Of a stretch of 64,000 nt of DNA, positions 22,118 to 31,150 are shown piece by piece; the first letter of the stretch is position 1; each line of letters begins with the position of its first letter. The position numbers and the translations under genes are program-made. The notes under the pieces were generated by a model that saw nothing but the letters and a program-made list of their open reading frames with translations, was not told the DNA's origin and searched no databases. This stretch comes from Neopusillimonas maritima. GTDB lineage: Bacteria; Pseudomonadota; Gammaproteobacteria; Burkholderiales; Burkholderiaceae_B. Location of the stretch: positions 870,337 to 934,336 of the forward strand of contig NZ_NQOU01000001.1 in the NCBI RefSeq assembly GCF_003576595.1, written 5' to 3'.

Positions 22118-22681
22118 ATGTTTGGCAACATACTGCATTTCATCATCAACATCCTGTTCACCCTTTTCGGTATTGCACTGTTAATCAGGGCCTGGATGTT
22201 TGCAATCCGTCTGCATCCGTTCAACCCCTACTCGCAAGCTTTGCTGCGAATGACCGACTGGCTGGTGGCACCGCTAAAACGGGTCATCCCTTCTTCCAGT
22301 CGCATCGACGGGCCAAGTATTGTGGCGGCATGGCTGATTGCGCTTGTTTATCTGTTACTCACATTCTTTGTGTTAACCGGTGCGCTCCCCCTAATGAACG
22401 GCTTGGCCGGTGCACTCATCGCCAGCGTTCTAACCGTGCTGAAATGGGCTTTTAACCTTGTACTATGGCTCACACTCATTCAGGTTATTTTGTCGTGGGT
22501 GAACCCCATGGCGCCTATCATGCCGGTTCTGCAAACACTTACTGCGCCGCTGCTCGACCCCATACGACGCGTTTTACCGAACCTGGGCGGCATCGATTTT
22601 TCCCCCCTGGTCCTGTTGATTTTGGCGCAAGTCATTATGATGGTTCTTGAGAGCATGGCCTTTTCCTTGTTCGGCGTTTAG
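22118..22681 (+). CDS. YggT family integral membrane protein
   Basis: 187 residues with two tandem YGGT domains, each having paired hydrophobic helices. The second repeat carries LIQVILSWVNPMAPIMPVLQTLTAPLLDPIRRVLPNLGG, the family core. The first repeat has the equivalent RAWMFAIRLHPFNPYSQALLRMTDWLVAPLKRVIP. About four membrane segments in the inner membrane. The family is linked to cell division and membrane stress in some bacteria, but its molecular role is unknown. A strong bidirectional terminator follows. Confidence 0.92.
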   Translation: MFGNILHFIINILFTLFGIALLIRAWMFAIRLHPFNPYSQALLRMTDWLVAPLKRVIPSSSRIDGPSIVAAWLIALVYLLLTFFVLTGALPLMNGLAGALIASVLTVLKWAFNLVLWLTLIQVILSWVNPMAPIMPVLQTLTAPLLDPIRRVLPNLGGIDFSPLVLLILAQVIMMVLESMAFSLFGV

Positions 22682-22701
22682 AAACTTACGCAACAGGAAA
22701 A

Positions 22702-22737
22702 AAATTGGCCCGGCATATCAATGCCGGGCCAATTTAT
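22702..22737. terminator. Bidirectional terminator between yggT and the glycine-zipper lipoprotein gene
   Basis: A perfect 15-bp stem (AAATTGGCCCGGCAT, 22702-22716, and its complement 22721-22735) closes an ATCA tetraloop, with A and T runs at its ends. It serves the plus-strand gene on the left and the minus-strand gene on the right. Confidence 0.92.
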
Positions 22738-22788
22738 ATTGTATTTACCGTATTCACCAAAGGGCCAAACCAGGCCCCGAACGCGGAA

Positions 22789-23286
22789 TTACATCGGTAC
22801 AACGCGCGTTGGGCCATTACCACTTAAAACACGTACACGTTGCCCGGCACTAATAGGTACGTCGGCAGCCTGGGCAATAACGCGTGTTTCACCGTTATCG
22901 AGGCGCACTTCAATTTCCAGGCCTTGTGTTTTATTTACCTGATTTTCTACGGTATTGCCCAGCAAGCCACCCAGAATAGCGCCCCCTACTGTCGCAATAG
23001 CGCGGCCCGAGCCGCCACCAATGGCATTACCTGCCACGCCGCCCAATGCACCGCCGGCAATCATGCCCGCACCACTGGATTTGTCGTTTTGGATAACGAC
23101 ATTGCGTACGGCCACAACGGTACCATAGCGCACGATCTGTTCACGCTGCGCCTGATCGTAGTTGTATACCGAGCTGGAAGCCGAGGGATTCGCACACCCT
23201 GCAATAACCCCCATTGCCCCGACTAACGCCACCACGGCGATAAACCGTCCTGGTCGATAATTATTACGCTGAATCCTTGCTGTCAT
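22789..23286 (-). CDS. Glycine-zipper 2TM outer-membrane lipoprotein (SlyB/Pcp type)
   Basis: 165 residues from the ATG at 23286, preceded by AAAGGAG. Lipoprotein signal peptide with lipobox VIAGCA. The mature protein contains a glycine-zipper pair (GAGMIAGGALGGVAGNAIGGGSGRAIATVGGAILGGLLGN) followed by the beta-rich C-terminal LEIEVRLDNGETRVIAQ to RVRVLSGNGPTRVVP, the Rick_17kDa/SlyB family layout. Probably an outer-membrane structural lipoprotein, in this family often induced by envelope stress. Confidence 0.9.
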   Translation of the reverse strand: MTARIQRNNYRPGRFIAVVALVGAMGVIAGCANPSASSSVYNYDQAQREQIVRYGTVVAVRNVVIQNDKSSGAGMIAGGALGGVAGNAIGGGSGRAIATVGGAILGGLLGNTVENQVNKTQGLEIEVRLDNGETRVIAQAADVPISAGQRVRVLSGNGPTRVVPM

Positions 23287-23322
23287 GACAACACTCCTTT
23301 GAGATCCCGATAGATACACAGT

Positions 23323-24264
23323 TTAACCGGGCAATTTAATACCATGGTGACGCTCCAGCATGGCACCGATCTGGTGGCGGTCCGGCTGATGATTTTGCGG
23401 ACCACGAGATGAAATTTTAATCGCCCCCATCACATTCGCCAAACAACACGCTTCACGCAAATCCCACCCTTCGCTTAGCCCATATAAAAGACCCGCGCGA
23501 TGTGCATCGCCACACCCTGTAGGATCAACGACCTCATCAACCTGGAAAGGTTCAATATGTGTATGTTCACCATGCACGTACAACGACGCACCCTCGGCAC
23601 CACGAGTAACCACCACCGCCTGCAAGCGTGACGACAAGTCGACCAGACTGCGTCCTGTGCGTTGCTCGATGACGCCGGCCTCATACTCGTTAGCCGTGAG
23701 AATTTGTGCAAGGCCCAACATTTCATTCAGGTCTTCACCGGAGAACAGCGGCATGGCCTGACCCAAATCGAAAATAAAAGGAATCCCGCCTGCATTCAAA
23801 CGACGGGCGTGAGCGAACATCCCTTCTTTTGAGTCGGGGGCCACAATTGCCCATGCCGCCTCCACACCCGATACGTCGTTGTCGGCCGAGAATGACATCG
23901 CACCGGGGTGAAAGGAAGCAATCTGGTTGTTGTCGAGATCAGTCGTAATAAAACACTGGGGCGTAAACATGTCGGGCATAACCCGCACGTAACGCGTATC
24001 AATACCCAGCTTCTGCATATATTGCAAATAATCATCGGCATCAACACCGACCGTTCCAACGGGTAAAGGATGCCCCCCCAGCAAACGCAAGTTGTACGCT
24101 ATATTTCCCGCACACCCACCATACTCTTTGCGCATCGACGGCACAAAAAACGAAACGCTTAAAGAATGAATACTATCGGGAAGGATATGATCTTTGAAAT
24201 GCCCTTCGAACACCGCAATGGTGTCAAATGCAACGGAGCCGCATACAACAATAGGTTTAGTCAT
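23323..24264 (-). CDS. PfkB-family kinase, adenosine/nucleoside-kinase-like
   Basis: 313 residues. Ribokinase-fold sugar or nucleoside kinase. Seen: N-terminal CGSVAFDTIAVFEG, the GGCAGNIAYNLRLLGG substrate motif, VTRGAEGASLY, and the catalytic DPTGCGDAHRAGLLYG, where the usual GAGD anion hole reads GCGD but the catalytic Asp is kept. The sequence resembles bacterial adenosine/nucleoside kinases of this family more than fructokinases (moderate confidence). Its start overlaps the stop of the DUF3426 gene (ATGA), so the two are translationally coupled downstream of prmA. Confidence 0.88.
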   Translation of the reverse strand: MTKPIVVCGSVAFDTIAVFEGHFKDHILPDSIHSLSVSFFVPSMRKEYGGCAGNIAYNLRLLGGHPLPVGTVGVDADDYLQYMQKLGIDTRYVRVMPDMFTPQCFITTDLDNNQIASFHPGAMSFSADNDVSGVEAAWAIVAPDSKEGMFAHARRLNAGGIPFIFDLGQAMPLFSGEDLNEMLGLAQILTANEYEAGVIEQRTGRSLVDLSSRLQAVVVTRGAEGASLYVHGEHTHIEPFQVDEVVDPTGCGDAHRAGLLYGLSEGWDLREACCLANVMGAIKISSRGPQNHQPDRHQIGAMLERHHGIKLPG

Positions 24265-25169
24265 TTTGTTCCTTGATCTGGGAATACTTTTCGCAACTGA
24301 TAACCATTGACTTTAAGGTCATCCACTTCAACGGGTATATTCAAACGTACCTCCTGGCCCGCTTGAAATGGCAGATCCCGTGTCTCGTCAGGCAGATAGT
24401 CACTCGGCCGGTAGGTTTTTGTTGCCACCACCGCTCCGGAAAAATCAACCAGATCGAGCATCAGTACCGGCCACTGCTGCGCCTTGCCAAAGGTGTTACG
24501 CATCACAACATTCAATTGCATAACGGCTTCCGACTCCCCCGCCTGCAAAGAAGAATCCATAATTGAAATACGATCGACGCGCTGAGGATACGGCACAGTG
24601 CAGCCAATTGAAACGCAGGCACGCTCCAGCCATGGACGCACGGCGGGGGCAGACGACGCGATTTGTACCCGATACGCATACACCAATAATGCAGCCCCAA
24701 CCAATAAGGCCAACACAACAAGCAATGCGATCAGCCCCCCCCAACCGGAGCTTGTCGCTTCCCGACGATGTGTTAGGAACTCTGCGCCCGCCGGCCGCCG
24801 AACACGATCTTCACGCGGTTCGATATAAACGGACACCGGCTCATTCTCCGGATTGCCGTCACCCGCAGTGTCACTGTCGGGCGCGTCGTCGGGCAAATTT
24901 AGGGTATGCAAATCCACCCGCGGGGGGGAGCGCCGTGATGCGGGCAGCCCAGGCTCCGCACGCAATGGGACGCTATCCGACGCCTGAATCGGTTCACGCG
25001 ACGTTGGCCGGGGTGATGTGTCCGGCGTGTCTGTCGACACCACAAATTCGAAACCATCGAAAATGTTGGCGCAGTTAACGCAACGAATATAGCCCTTGCG
25101 CAACTTCATCTGTTCCAGACTCGCTGGAAACACAGTGCCGCACTCAGGGCAACGGGTATTCAACTCCAT
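24261..25169 (-). CDS. Zinc-ribbon, DUF3426 membrane protein
   Basis: 302 residues. An N-terminal MJ0042-type zinc finger (TRCPECGTVFP, then YIRCVNCANIFDGFE) is followed by a long Pro/Asp-rich linker (about residues 45-135). One membrane span comes next (GGLIALLVVLALLVGAALLVYAY), then the periplasmic DUF3426 domain with two cysteines (ACVSIGC) that may form a disulfide. Function unknown. The gene order accB-accC-prmA-this-kinase is conserved in related bacteria, as known for the order Burkholderiales. Confidence 0.88.
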   Translation of the reverse strand: MELNTRCPECGTVFPASLEQMKLRKGYIRCVNCANIFDGFEFVVSTDTPDTSPRPTSREPIQASDSVPLRAEPGLPASRRSPPRVDLHTLNLPDDAPDSDTAGDGNPENEPVSVYIEPREDRVRRPAGAEFLTHRREATSSGWGGLIALLVVLALLVGAALLVYAYRVQIASSAPAVRPWLERACVSIGCTVPYPQRVDRISIMDSSLQAGESEAVMQLNVVMRNTFGKAQQWPVLMLDLVDFSGAVVATKTYRPSDYLPDETRDLPFQAGQEVRLNIPVEVDDLKVNGYQLRKVFPDQGTK

Positions 25170-25203
25170 AAACCGGGCCTAACCACCTATAACTGCCTTT
25201 ACA

Positions 25204-26106
25204 TTAACGTTGGCCGTGTAAACACACCCAACCTTCTCTTGACTGCCAAACCGACAAGCTCAACCAGGGCGCATAAGCAGCCGCAACATCATCGGCCTGC
25301 CGCTCAAGCACACCCGACAACACCAACCGACCACCGGGCGCAACCCGATTTGCCAGCATGGGTGCCAGAACCTTCAGCGGATTCGACAAGATGTTTGCCA
25401 CAACAAGGTCAAACCGGCCTTCGGGAAGATCGTCGGGCAACCCTGCCTTAAGCACAACCTGATTCACCTGCGCGTTGTACTCAGTCGAGCTGACTGCCTG
25501 CTCGTCGATATCAATAGCATAAACCGAACCCGCCCCCAGTTTGCTCGCGGCAATGGCCAGAATACCGGAACCACAACCATAATCGAGCACGGTAGGTTCC
25601 CCTTGCAAATGCACCGCCAGCCATTCAAGACACAAATGTGTTGTTGGATGACTTCCCGTACCAAATGCCAGACCGGGATCGAGTTCGATGGCAACCACGT
25701 TATCGGACAAGTTCAACGATGGATCGTTCACATGCCAACTGGGCACAATAACAATCCGTTCGCCAACGTGAATGGGGCCAAACTGCGACTGGGTTACCCG
25801 AACCCAATCGGCATCCGGTACTTCCCGGGTGATCCAGTCGGTGTCGGGAATGGACTCGCCGGTTGCCGCAGCCAATGCCGCCACTGCCTCGCCCGGCTCG
25901 AGATCATCGGGCAATAACGCAACCACCCGATTATTCCGCCAAGCTTGCACCTCGGGCTCCGTGCCAGGCTCACCAAAAAGTGCCTGCTCGGCGTCGGTGT
26001 CGCGCTCGGCATCTTCCACCGAAACAGACAGCACGCCTGCATCAAGCAACGCATCAGACCAGGCCTCGGCCTGCTCCTCCCGGCAATACAACACAAGTTC
26101 GCGCAT
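25204..26106 (-). CDS. prmA: Ribosomal protein L11 methyltransferase
   Basis: 300 residues. SAM-dependent trimethylation of L11. The N-terminal L11-binding domain (RELVLYCREEQAEAWSDALLDAGVLSVSVED) is joined to a Rossmann methyltransferase domain. SAM motif VLDYGCGSGILAIAASKLG, then YAIDIDEQAV, and the catalytic-site strand FDLVVANILSNPL. Start ATG at 26106, eleven bases after accC. Confidence 0.96.
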   Translation of the reverse strand: MRELVLYCREEQAEAWSDALLDAGVLSVSVEDAERDTDAEQALFGEPGTEPEVQAWRNNRVVALLPDDLEPGEAVAALAAATGESIPDTDWITREVPDADWVRVTQSQFGPIHVGERIVIVPSWHVNDPSLNLSDNVVAIELDPGLAFGTGSHPTTHLCLEWLAVHLQGEPTVLDYGCGSGILAIAASKLGAGSVYAIDIDEQAVSSTEYNAQVNQVVLKAGLPDDLPEGRFDLVVANILSNPLKVLAPMLANRVAPGGRLVLSGVLERQADDVAAAYAPWLSLSVWQSREGWVCLHGQR

Positions 26107-26117
26107 GGGCCGGCCCG

Positions 26118-27464
26118 TTAAGGTCGCTGCGAGAGCTTATGCTCAAGATAGTGAATGCTTGTACCACCCTCGACAAAGCGCGCATCTTGCATCAGTTCGC
26201 GGTGCAGCGGAATATTGGTTTGAATCCCTTCAACCACCATTTCCGACAACGCAATATCCATGCGCGCAATGGCCTGTTCACGGGTATCCCCATAAGTAAT
26301 GAGCTTGGCGATCATGGAATCGTAATGCGGCGGAATCGTGTAGCCGCTGAATACGTGTGAATCCATGCGTACACCCATCCCACCCGGTGGATGCCAGTTG
26401 ATGATTTTGCCTGGGCTGGGTGTGAACTTGAATGGATCTTCCGCATTGATGCGGCACTCAATGGCGTGACCACGGAACTGAACATCTTTCTGACGCAAGG
26501 TGAACTTCTCACCGGCTGCAATACGAATTTGTTGCGCCACCAGGTCAATTCCCGTCACCATTTCGGTTACCGTGTGCTCAACCTGAATACGGGTATTCAT
26601 TTCAATAAAGAAAAATTCACCGTCTTCGTAAAGAAATTCAAATGTTCCGGCTCCGCGATAATTGATTTTGCGGCACGCTTCCGCACACCGCTCACCAATA
26701 CGTTCGATCAGCTTGCGCGGGATATGGGGCGCGGGGGCTTCTTCGATGACTTTCTGGTGTCGGCGCTGCATGGAACAATCGCGCTCGCCAAGCCACACCG
26801 CATTGCGCCCGCCGTCAGCCAACACCTGAATCTCGACGTGACGCGGATTTTCGAGAAACTTTTCCATGTAGACTTCGGGGTTGTTAAACGCCGACCCCGC
26901 CTCGGTGCGCGTCATGGCAACAGCATTCAGCAAAGCAGCTTCCGTGTACACCACACGCATGCCCCGACCACCGCCACCGCCGGCGGCCTTAATAATGACC
27001 GGATAACCGACATCGCGGGCCATTTGCATAATGGTTTGCGGATCTTCCGGCAATGCGCCCTCAGAACCTGGCACCACGGGAACGCCGGCGGCAATCATGG
27101 CACGCTTCGCACTAACCTTATCGCCCATCAGGCGAATGCTTTCAGGGCGAGGACCAATAAACACAAAACCGCTCTTTTCAACACGCTCGGCAAAATCTGC
27201 GTTTTCAGCCAAAAAGCCGTAGCCGGGATGAATTGCCTCGGCGTCGGTCACTTCGGCAGCGGAAATCAAGGCCGGCATATTCAGGTAACTGTCGCGCGCG
27301 GGTGCGGGCCCAATACACACGGACTCGTCGGCCAGTTTCACATACTTGGCATCACGATCGGCTTCGGAATGCACCACAACGGTTTTAACGCCAAGCTCGC
27401 GGCAGGCACGCTGAATCCGCAGTGCAATTTCGCCCCGGTTGGCAATCAGAATCTTTTCAAACAT
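26118..27464 (-). CDS. accC: Acetyl-CoA carboxylase, biotin carboxylase subunit
   Basis: 448 residues, standard length. ATP-dependent carboxylation of biotin on AccB, first step of fatty acid synthesis. Seen: [25 protein letters not shown], the ATP-grasp glycine loop [46 protein letters not shown] and ECRINAEDP. Three bases separate it from accB. The 364-residue frame on the other strand is a codon-usage shadow. Confidence 0.98.
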   Translation of the reverse strand: MFEKILIANRGEIALRIQRACRELGVKTVVVHSEADRDAKYVKLADESVCIGPAPARDSYLNMPALISAAEVTDAEAIHPGYGFLAENADFAERVEKSGFVFIGPRPESIRLMGDKVSAKRAMIAAGVPVVPGSEGALPEDPQTIMQMARDVGYPVIIKAAGGGGGRGMRVVYTEAALLNAVAMTRTEAGSAFNNPEVYMEKFLENPRHVEIQVLADGGRNAVWLGERDCSMQRRHQKVIEEAPAPHIPRKLIERIGERCAEACRKINYRGAGTFEFLYEDGEFFFIEMNTRIQVEHTVTEMVTGIDLVAQQIRIAAGEKFTLRQKDVQFRGHAIECRINAEDPFKFTPSPGKIINWHPPGGMGVRMDSHVFSGYTIPPHYDSMIAKLITYGDTREQAIARMDIALSEMVVEGIQTNIPLHRELMQDARFVEGGTSIHYLEHKLSQRP

Positions 27465-27467
27465 GAA

Positions 27468-27911
27468 TTAGCCAATAATAAATAAAGGTTGACCATACTC
27501 AACCGGTTCACCGTTCTCAACCAGGATCTCTTTGATCACCCCGGCCTTATCGGCTTCGATTTCATTCAGCAGCTTCATTGCTTCAATAATACAAAGCGGC
27601 TCACCCTCTTTTACCGATTGACCCACTTCAACAAAAGGCGATGCACCCGGATTCGGTGCCCGATAGAATGTGCCGACCATGGGTGCTTTAACAGCATGCC
27701 CTTGTGGCTGCACGGGCGCAGCCGGCTGTTGTTGCGCAGATGCCGGCGCTGCATCGGCCGCAGGAGCCGCCGGTGCAACCTGCGCCACCGGTTGAACCGA
27801 TTGCGAGAACTTTACTATTCTGACCTTGCCGTCACCTTCGGTAATTTCCAGTTCGGCAATACCCGAGTCGGCAACAAGATCAATAAGGGTTTTAAGTTTT
27901 CTGAGGTCCAT
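27468..27911 (-). CDS. accB: Acetyl-CoA carboxylase, biotin carboxyl carrier protein
   Basis: 147 residues. Carries biotin on the lysine of [12 protein letters not shown] in the C-terminal biotinyl domain (about residues 75-147). The N-terminal [23 protein letters not shown] segment is standard for AccB. Between them is an Ala/Pro/Gln-rich flexible linker. First gene of accBC, with prmA and two further genes downstream in the same direction. Confidence 0.98.
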   Translation of the reverse strand: MDLRKLKTLIDLVADSGIAELEITEGDGKVRIVKFSQSVQPVAQVAPAAPAADAAPASAQQQPAAPVQPQGHAVKAPMVGTFYRAPNPGASPFVEVGQSVKEGEPLCIIEAMKLLNEIEADKAGVIKEILVENGEPVEYGQPLFIIG

Positions 27912-28007
27912 ATGTCCTTCCCGAAAGACGGCACCAGCGGCAACTGCGGGTGCACGAAAAAATAATAAACAAAAACAATTGATGAATTTACTGAATACCT
28001 ATTGCAG

Positions 28008-28442
28008 CTAATGAGCCAACGCGTAACGGAGCGCAGCCTCGTATCCCGCAGGCCCAAGGCCGGCAATCACGCCCACAGCCTGATCTGACAAATATGAATG
28101 ATGGCGAAAACTTTCACGCTTATAGACATTAGACAAGTGCACCTCAATGAAAGGAATGCCTACTGCAGCAAGCGCATCGCGGATCGCAATACTGGTGTGG
28201 GTATATGCCCCGGCGTTAATAATAATAAATTCGGTTTCATCGTGGCGGGCGGCCTGAATGCGATCGACCAGCTCACCTTCATGATTACTTTGGAAAACTG
28301 CGCACCCTGCGTCTTGTTCAACACAAAGCTGACTTAAACGCGCGTCGATATCGGCCAGCGTTTGATGACCATATATACCCGGCTCACGAACGCCGAGCAT
28401 GTTCAGATTGGGGCCGTGCAAAACCAGTATGTGTTTCGCCAT
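28008..28442 (-). CDS. aroQ: Type II 3-dehydroquinate dehydratase
   Basis: 144 residues, standard size. Converts 3-dehydroquinate to 3-dehydroshikimate. Seen: [18 protein letters not shown] with the catalytic Tyr, [34 protein letters not shown] with the catalytic His pair, and the C-terminal [19 protein letters not shown]. It lies upstream of accBC, an arrangement common in proteobacteria. aroE of the same pathway is at about 34 kb. Confidence 0.98.
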   Translation of the reverse strand: MAKHILVLHGPNLNMLGVREPGIYGHQTLADIDARLSQLCVEQDAGCAVFQSNHEGELVDRIQAARHDETEFIIINAGAYTHTSIAIRDALAAVGIPFIEVHLSNVYKRESFRHHSYLSDQAVGVIAGLGPAGYEAALRYALAH

Positions 28443-28548
28443 TGAATACTTTTATCGTTTTGGAACGTCTTTTTTACGCTAAAGAACGCTATTTGTCTAT
28501 AAAAAGCATGAATTCCGGGCTAATTTTCGTCTCGTAACAACACGGCGC

Positions 28549-29049
28549 TTATAACCGGGCCAAAACCTCATCGAGCGTCTCGGGTTTAACCTGACCCAAA
28601 ATGCGCTTGACCATCCGCCCCTTTTCGTTGAAAACCAGCGTAAATGGTAAACCGCCCGCCGTGTTGCCTAACTGTTTCATTAACTCAATACCGCCATAGC
28701 CAACTACCAATAAATCGTATGTAACCTGCACTTTGGGCAGGAAGTTACGCATATTAGCAGCCGTATCCACCCCTAACCCCACAAAAGCGATATCCGGATA
28801 TTTTTGGTTCAAAGCCTCCAGATCGGGCATCTCTTTCACGCACGGCGGACACCATGTCGCCCAGAAATTCATGACCACCGGGCGACCACGCCAATTTTGC
28901 AACGGCTGATCGGTGCCGTTCAGGTCGGGATACGATTGGGCAAATAGAATTTGCGCCTCAGTTGTTTGAGCCGATGCCAAACAAGGAAACAGGCCCGTCG
29001 CCACACCCGCAAACGCTAACGATTGCGATAAAAAATGACGGCGGTTCAT
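28549..29049 (-). CDS. TlpA-like exported thioredoxin
   Basis: 166 residues. Periplasmic thiol-disulfide protein of the TlpA/ResA type. The N-terminus NRRHFLSQSLAFAGVATGLF resembles a twin-arginine signal, with likely cleavage after LASAQ. The thioredoxin motif WATWCPPCVKEMPDL is intact, and the cis-Pro region reads GGLPFTLVFNEKGR. Likely a reductant for extracytoplasmic thiols, for example in cytochrome c maturation, but no partner gene is adjacent. Divergent from mpl. Confidence 0.92.
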   Translation of the reverse strand: MNRRHFLSQSLAFAGVATGLFPCLASAQTTEAQILFAQSYPDLNGTDQPLQNWRGRPVVMNFWATWCPPCVKEMPDLEALNQKYPDIAFVGLGVDTAANMRNFLPKVQVTYDLLVVGYGGIELMKQLGNTAGGLPFTLVFNEKGRMVKRILGQVKPETLDEVLARL

Positions 29050-29164
29050 GATACGCCGACGCTAAGTAGAGGTTTATGCAACATCATCATAAAATTCATT
29101 TTAGCACTGCCGCCTGCCACTGCCGGCCTCACCGTCTGACTACAATAGGGGCTGGAGGAAGACC

Positions 29165-30532
29165 ATGCACATACACATTTTGGGGATTTGCGGCACGTTC
29201 ATGGGCGGCCTGGCCCTTATCGCCCGCGCAGCCGGCCACAAGGTAACCGGTTGCGATACCGGCGTTTATCCCCCCATGAGTACACAACTTGAAGAACAGG
29301 GTATTGACCTGACTGAAGGGTTTGGTGCAGGGCAACTGGCGTTGCAGCCCGACCTTTTCGTCGTCGGCAATGTTGTCAGCCGGGGCAACCCCCTTATGGA
29401 AGCAATTCTCGATCAGGGCTTGCCTTATACCTCCGGCCCGCAATGGTTAGGCGAAAACATTCTGCAAGGCCAACACGTGCTTGCTGTTGCCGGCACACAC
29501 GGTAAAACCACGACCAGTTCAATGCTGGCCTGGATTCTTGAGCAAGCCGGCCTGGAACCCAATTTCCTGATTGGCGGCATCGCACCGGGTTTGAAAGTTT
29601 CCGCCCGCTATAATCCTGCCAAACCGCTATTTGTCATCGAGGCCGACGAATACGACACCGCCTTTTTCGATAAGCGCTCAAAATTTGTACATTACCGGCC
29701 CCGCACCGCCATTTTGAACAATCTGGAGTACGATCACGCCGACATTTTCGCCAATCTGGAAGCCATTGAAACCCAATTCCACCATTTGGTTCGAATGATT
29801 CCTTCAAACGGCCTGATCATCCGGCCCTCTGATGCGCCGGCGCTTGATCACGTACTGGCCCGGGGTTGCTGGTCGCCCGTGCAAACCTTCGGTCCAGACG
29901 GCATGTGGCGCTATACCCCCGGCAATCAGCCCACTCACTTCATCCCCAGCTTTCACGGCGCCTCTTACCCGCCGGTATGTTGGAACATCACCGGCGAGCA
30001 CAATCGTATGAACGCGTTGGCTGCAATAGCAGCTGCGCATCATGCAGGGGTTTCAATTGAGCATGCGATCAAAGCGCTAAGCAGTTTCAGTGGCGTCAAG
30101 CGCCGAATGGAGGTGCGGGGCGTCGTCAATGACATTACGGTTTACGACGACTTCGCCCATCACCCCACCGCCATCGCAACCACCTTGCAAGGCCTTCGAC
30201 ACGTTGTAGGCCCGGCGCGCATTCTGGCTGTCATCGAGCCGCGCTCAAATACCATGAAGCTTGGTACTATGGCGGCCCAATTGCCGCAAGCACTCGAACT
30301 GGCCGACCTCACCTTTTGCTTCGGCGAAACAACCGGCAAGCACGCACTGGGCTGGAATCCCAACGAAGTACTGGCGCCTTTAGGCAAACGGGCAACGTCA
30401 TTTTCCAACCATGCAGCCCTGGTAAAGGCGTTGAAAGACGCAGCTCAACCCGGCGACCACATTCTGATTATGAGCAATGGCAGTTTTGGCGGCATTCATG
30501 TCGCATTACTGGAGGCACTGGGCTCACCATGA
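29165..30532 (+). CDS. mpl: UDP-N-acetylmuramate:L-alanyl-gamma-D-glutamyl-meso-diaminopimelate ligase
   Basis: 455 residues. Muropeptide recycling: joins the salvaged tripeptide to UDP-MurNAc. Mur-ligase layout: N-terminal HILGICGTFMGGLALIARAAGHKVTGCD, ATP loop GTHGKTTTSSMLAW, central EADEYDTAFFDKRSKFVHYRP, and DDFAHHPTAIATTL in the C-terminal domain. GGAGGAAG precedes the ATG. Together with anmK it shows this organism recycles its peptidoglycan. Confidence 0.97.
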   Translation: MHIHILGICGTFMGGLALIARAAGHKVTGCDTGVYPPMSTQLEEQGIDLTEGFGAGQLALQPDLFVVGNVVSRGNPLMEAILDQGLPYTSGPQWLGENILQGQHVLAVAGTHGKTTTSSMLAWILEQAGLEPNFLIGGIAPGLKVSARYNPAKPLFVIEADEYDTAFFDKRSKFVHYRPRTAILNNLEYDHADIFANLEAIETQFHHLVRMIPSNGLIIRPSDAPALDHVLARGCWSPVQTFGPDGMWRYTPGNQPTHFIPSFHGASYPPVCWNITGEHNRMNALAAIAAAHHAGVSIEHAIKALSSFSGVKRRMEVRGVVNDITVYDDFAHHPTAIATTLQGLRHVVGPARILAVIEPRSNTMKLGTMAAQLPQALELADLTFCFGETTGKHALGWNPNEVLAPLGKRATSFSNHAALVKALKDAAQPGDHILIMSNGSFGGIHVALLEALGSP

Positions 30533-31140
30533 TTTTGTATCTACATGGCTTTCGCTCATCGCCCCATTCCACAAAAGCCCAAATGCTGGCAAAGGAAATG
30601 GCCAAACAAGGCTTTGCCGATGTCTGGCATTGCCCCCAACTTCCGGCCGGTCCGCAAGAAGCCATCGATTTATGTAACAATCTCATTTCGTCTAACGCAA
30701 ACACACCATCCGGTCGCGATCGCGCCCCGGTCATCATTGGCTCGTCACTTGGCGGCTTTTATGCTCAGTACCTGGCGCAAAAATGGTCTTGCCGTGCTGT
30801 TCTATTGAATCCAGTTATTGATGCGGCCCGTGATCTGGCGATTCATACCGGCAAGCAAACGCAATATCACAGTAACGAGCCATTCGAATTCCACGGTCAT
30901 TATCTGCAAGAGCTGGCTGCAATGAAAATCGGTCCGCCCGCCCAGCCGGAACGCTTTTTCCTGATGGCAGCAACGGGCGATGAAGTACTCGACTGGAAAG
31001 AAATGGTGGCATGGTACGCAGGCTGCCCCAGTCGGGTTATCAGCGGCAGCGACCACGGCATACACGATTTTGCGCGTTGGATGCCTGAAGTCACCTCTTT
31101 TATTCTCGACTCTGGTTTGAGTCACCAAAAAACAGATTAA
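30529..31140 (+). CDS. YqiA/YcfP family alpha/beta-hydrolase esterase
   Basis: 203 residues from the ATG at 30529, which overlaps the mpl stop as ATGA (translational coupling). Seen: N-terminal MILYLHGFRSSPHSTKAQ, nucleophile elbow IGSSLGGFYAQYLA, and C-terminal SGSDHGIHDF with the catalytic histidine. Same family as E. coli YqiA. The physiological substrate is unknown. The open frame extends upstream inside mpl, but that part is out of frame with mpl and not coding. Confidence 0.92.
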   Translation: MILYLHGFRSSPHSTKAQMLAKEMAKQGFADVWHCPQLPAGPQEAIDLCNNLISSNANTPSGRDRAPVIIGSSLGGFYAQYLAQKWSCRAVLLNPVIDAARDLAIHTGKQTQYHSNEPFEFHGHYLQELAAMKIGPPAQPERFFLMAATGDEVLDWKEMVAWYAGCPSRVISGSDHGIHDFARWMPEVTSFILDSGLSHQKTD

Positions 31141-31150
31141 AACAACGTTT

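Noticed and set aside
26391-27485. 364-residue open frame on the plus strand across accC
   Set aside because: Lies exactly antisense to the conserved accC gene; composition is His/Asn/Arg-rich and no domain is visible. A codon-usage shadow.
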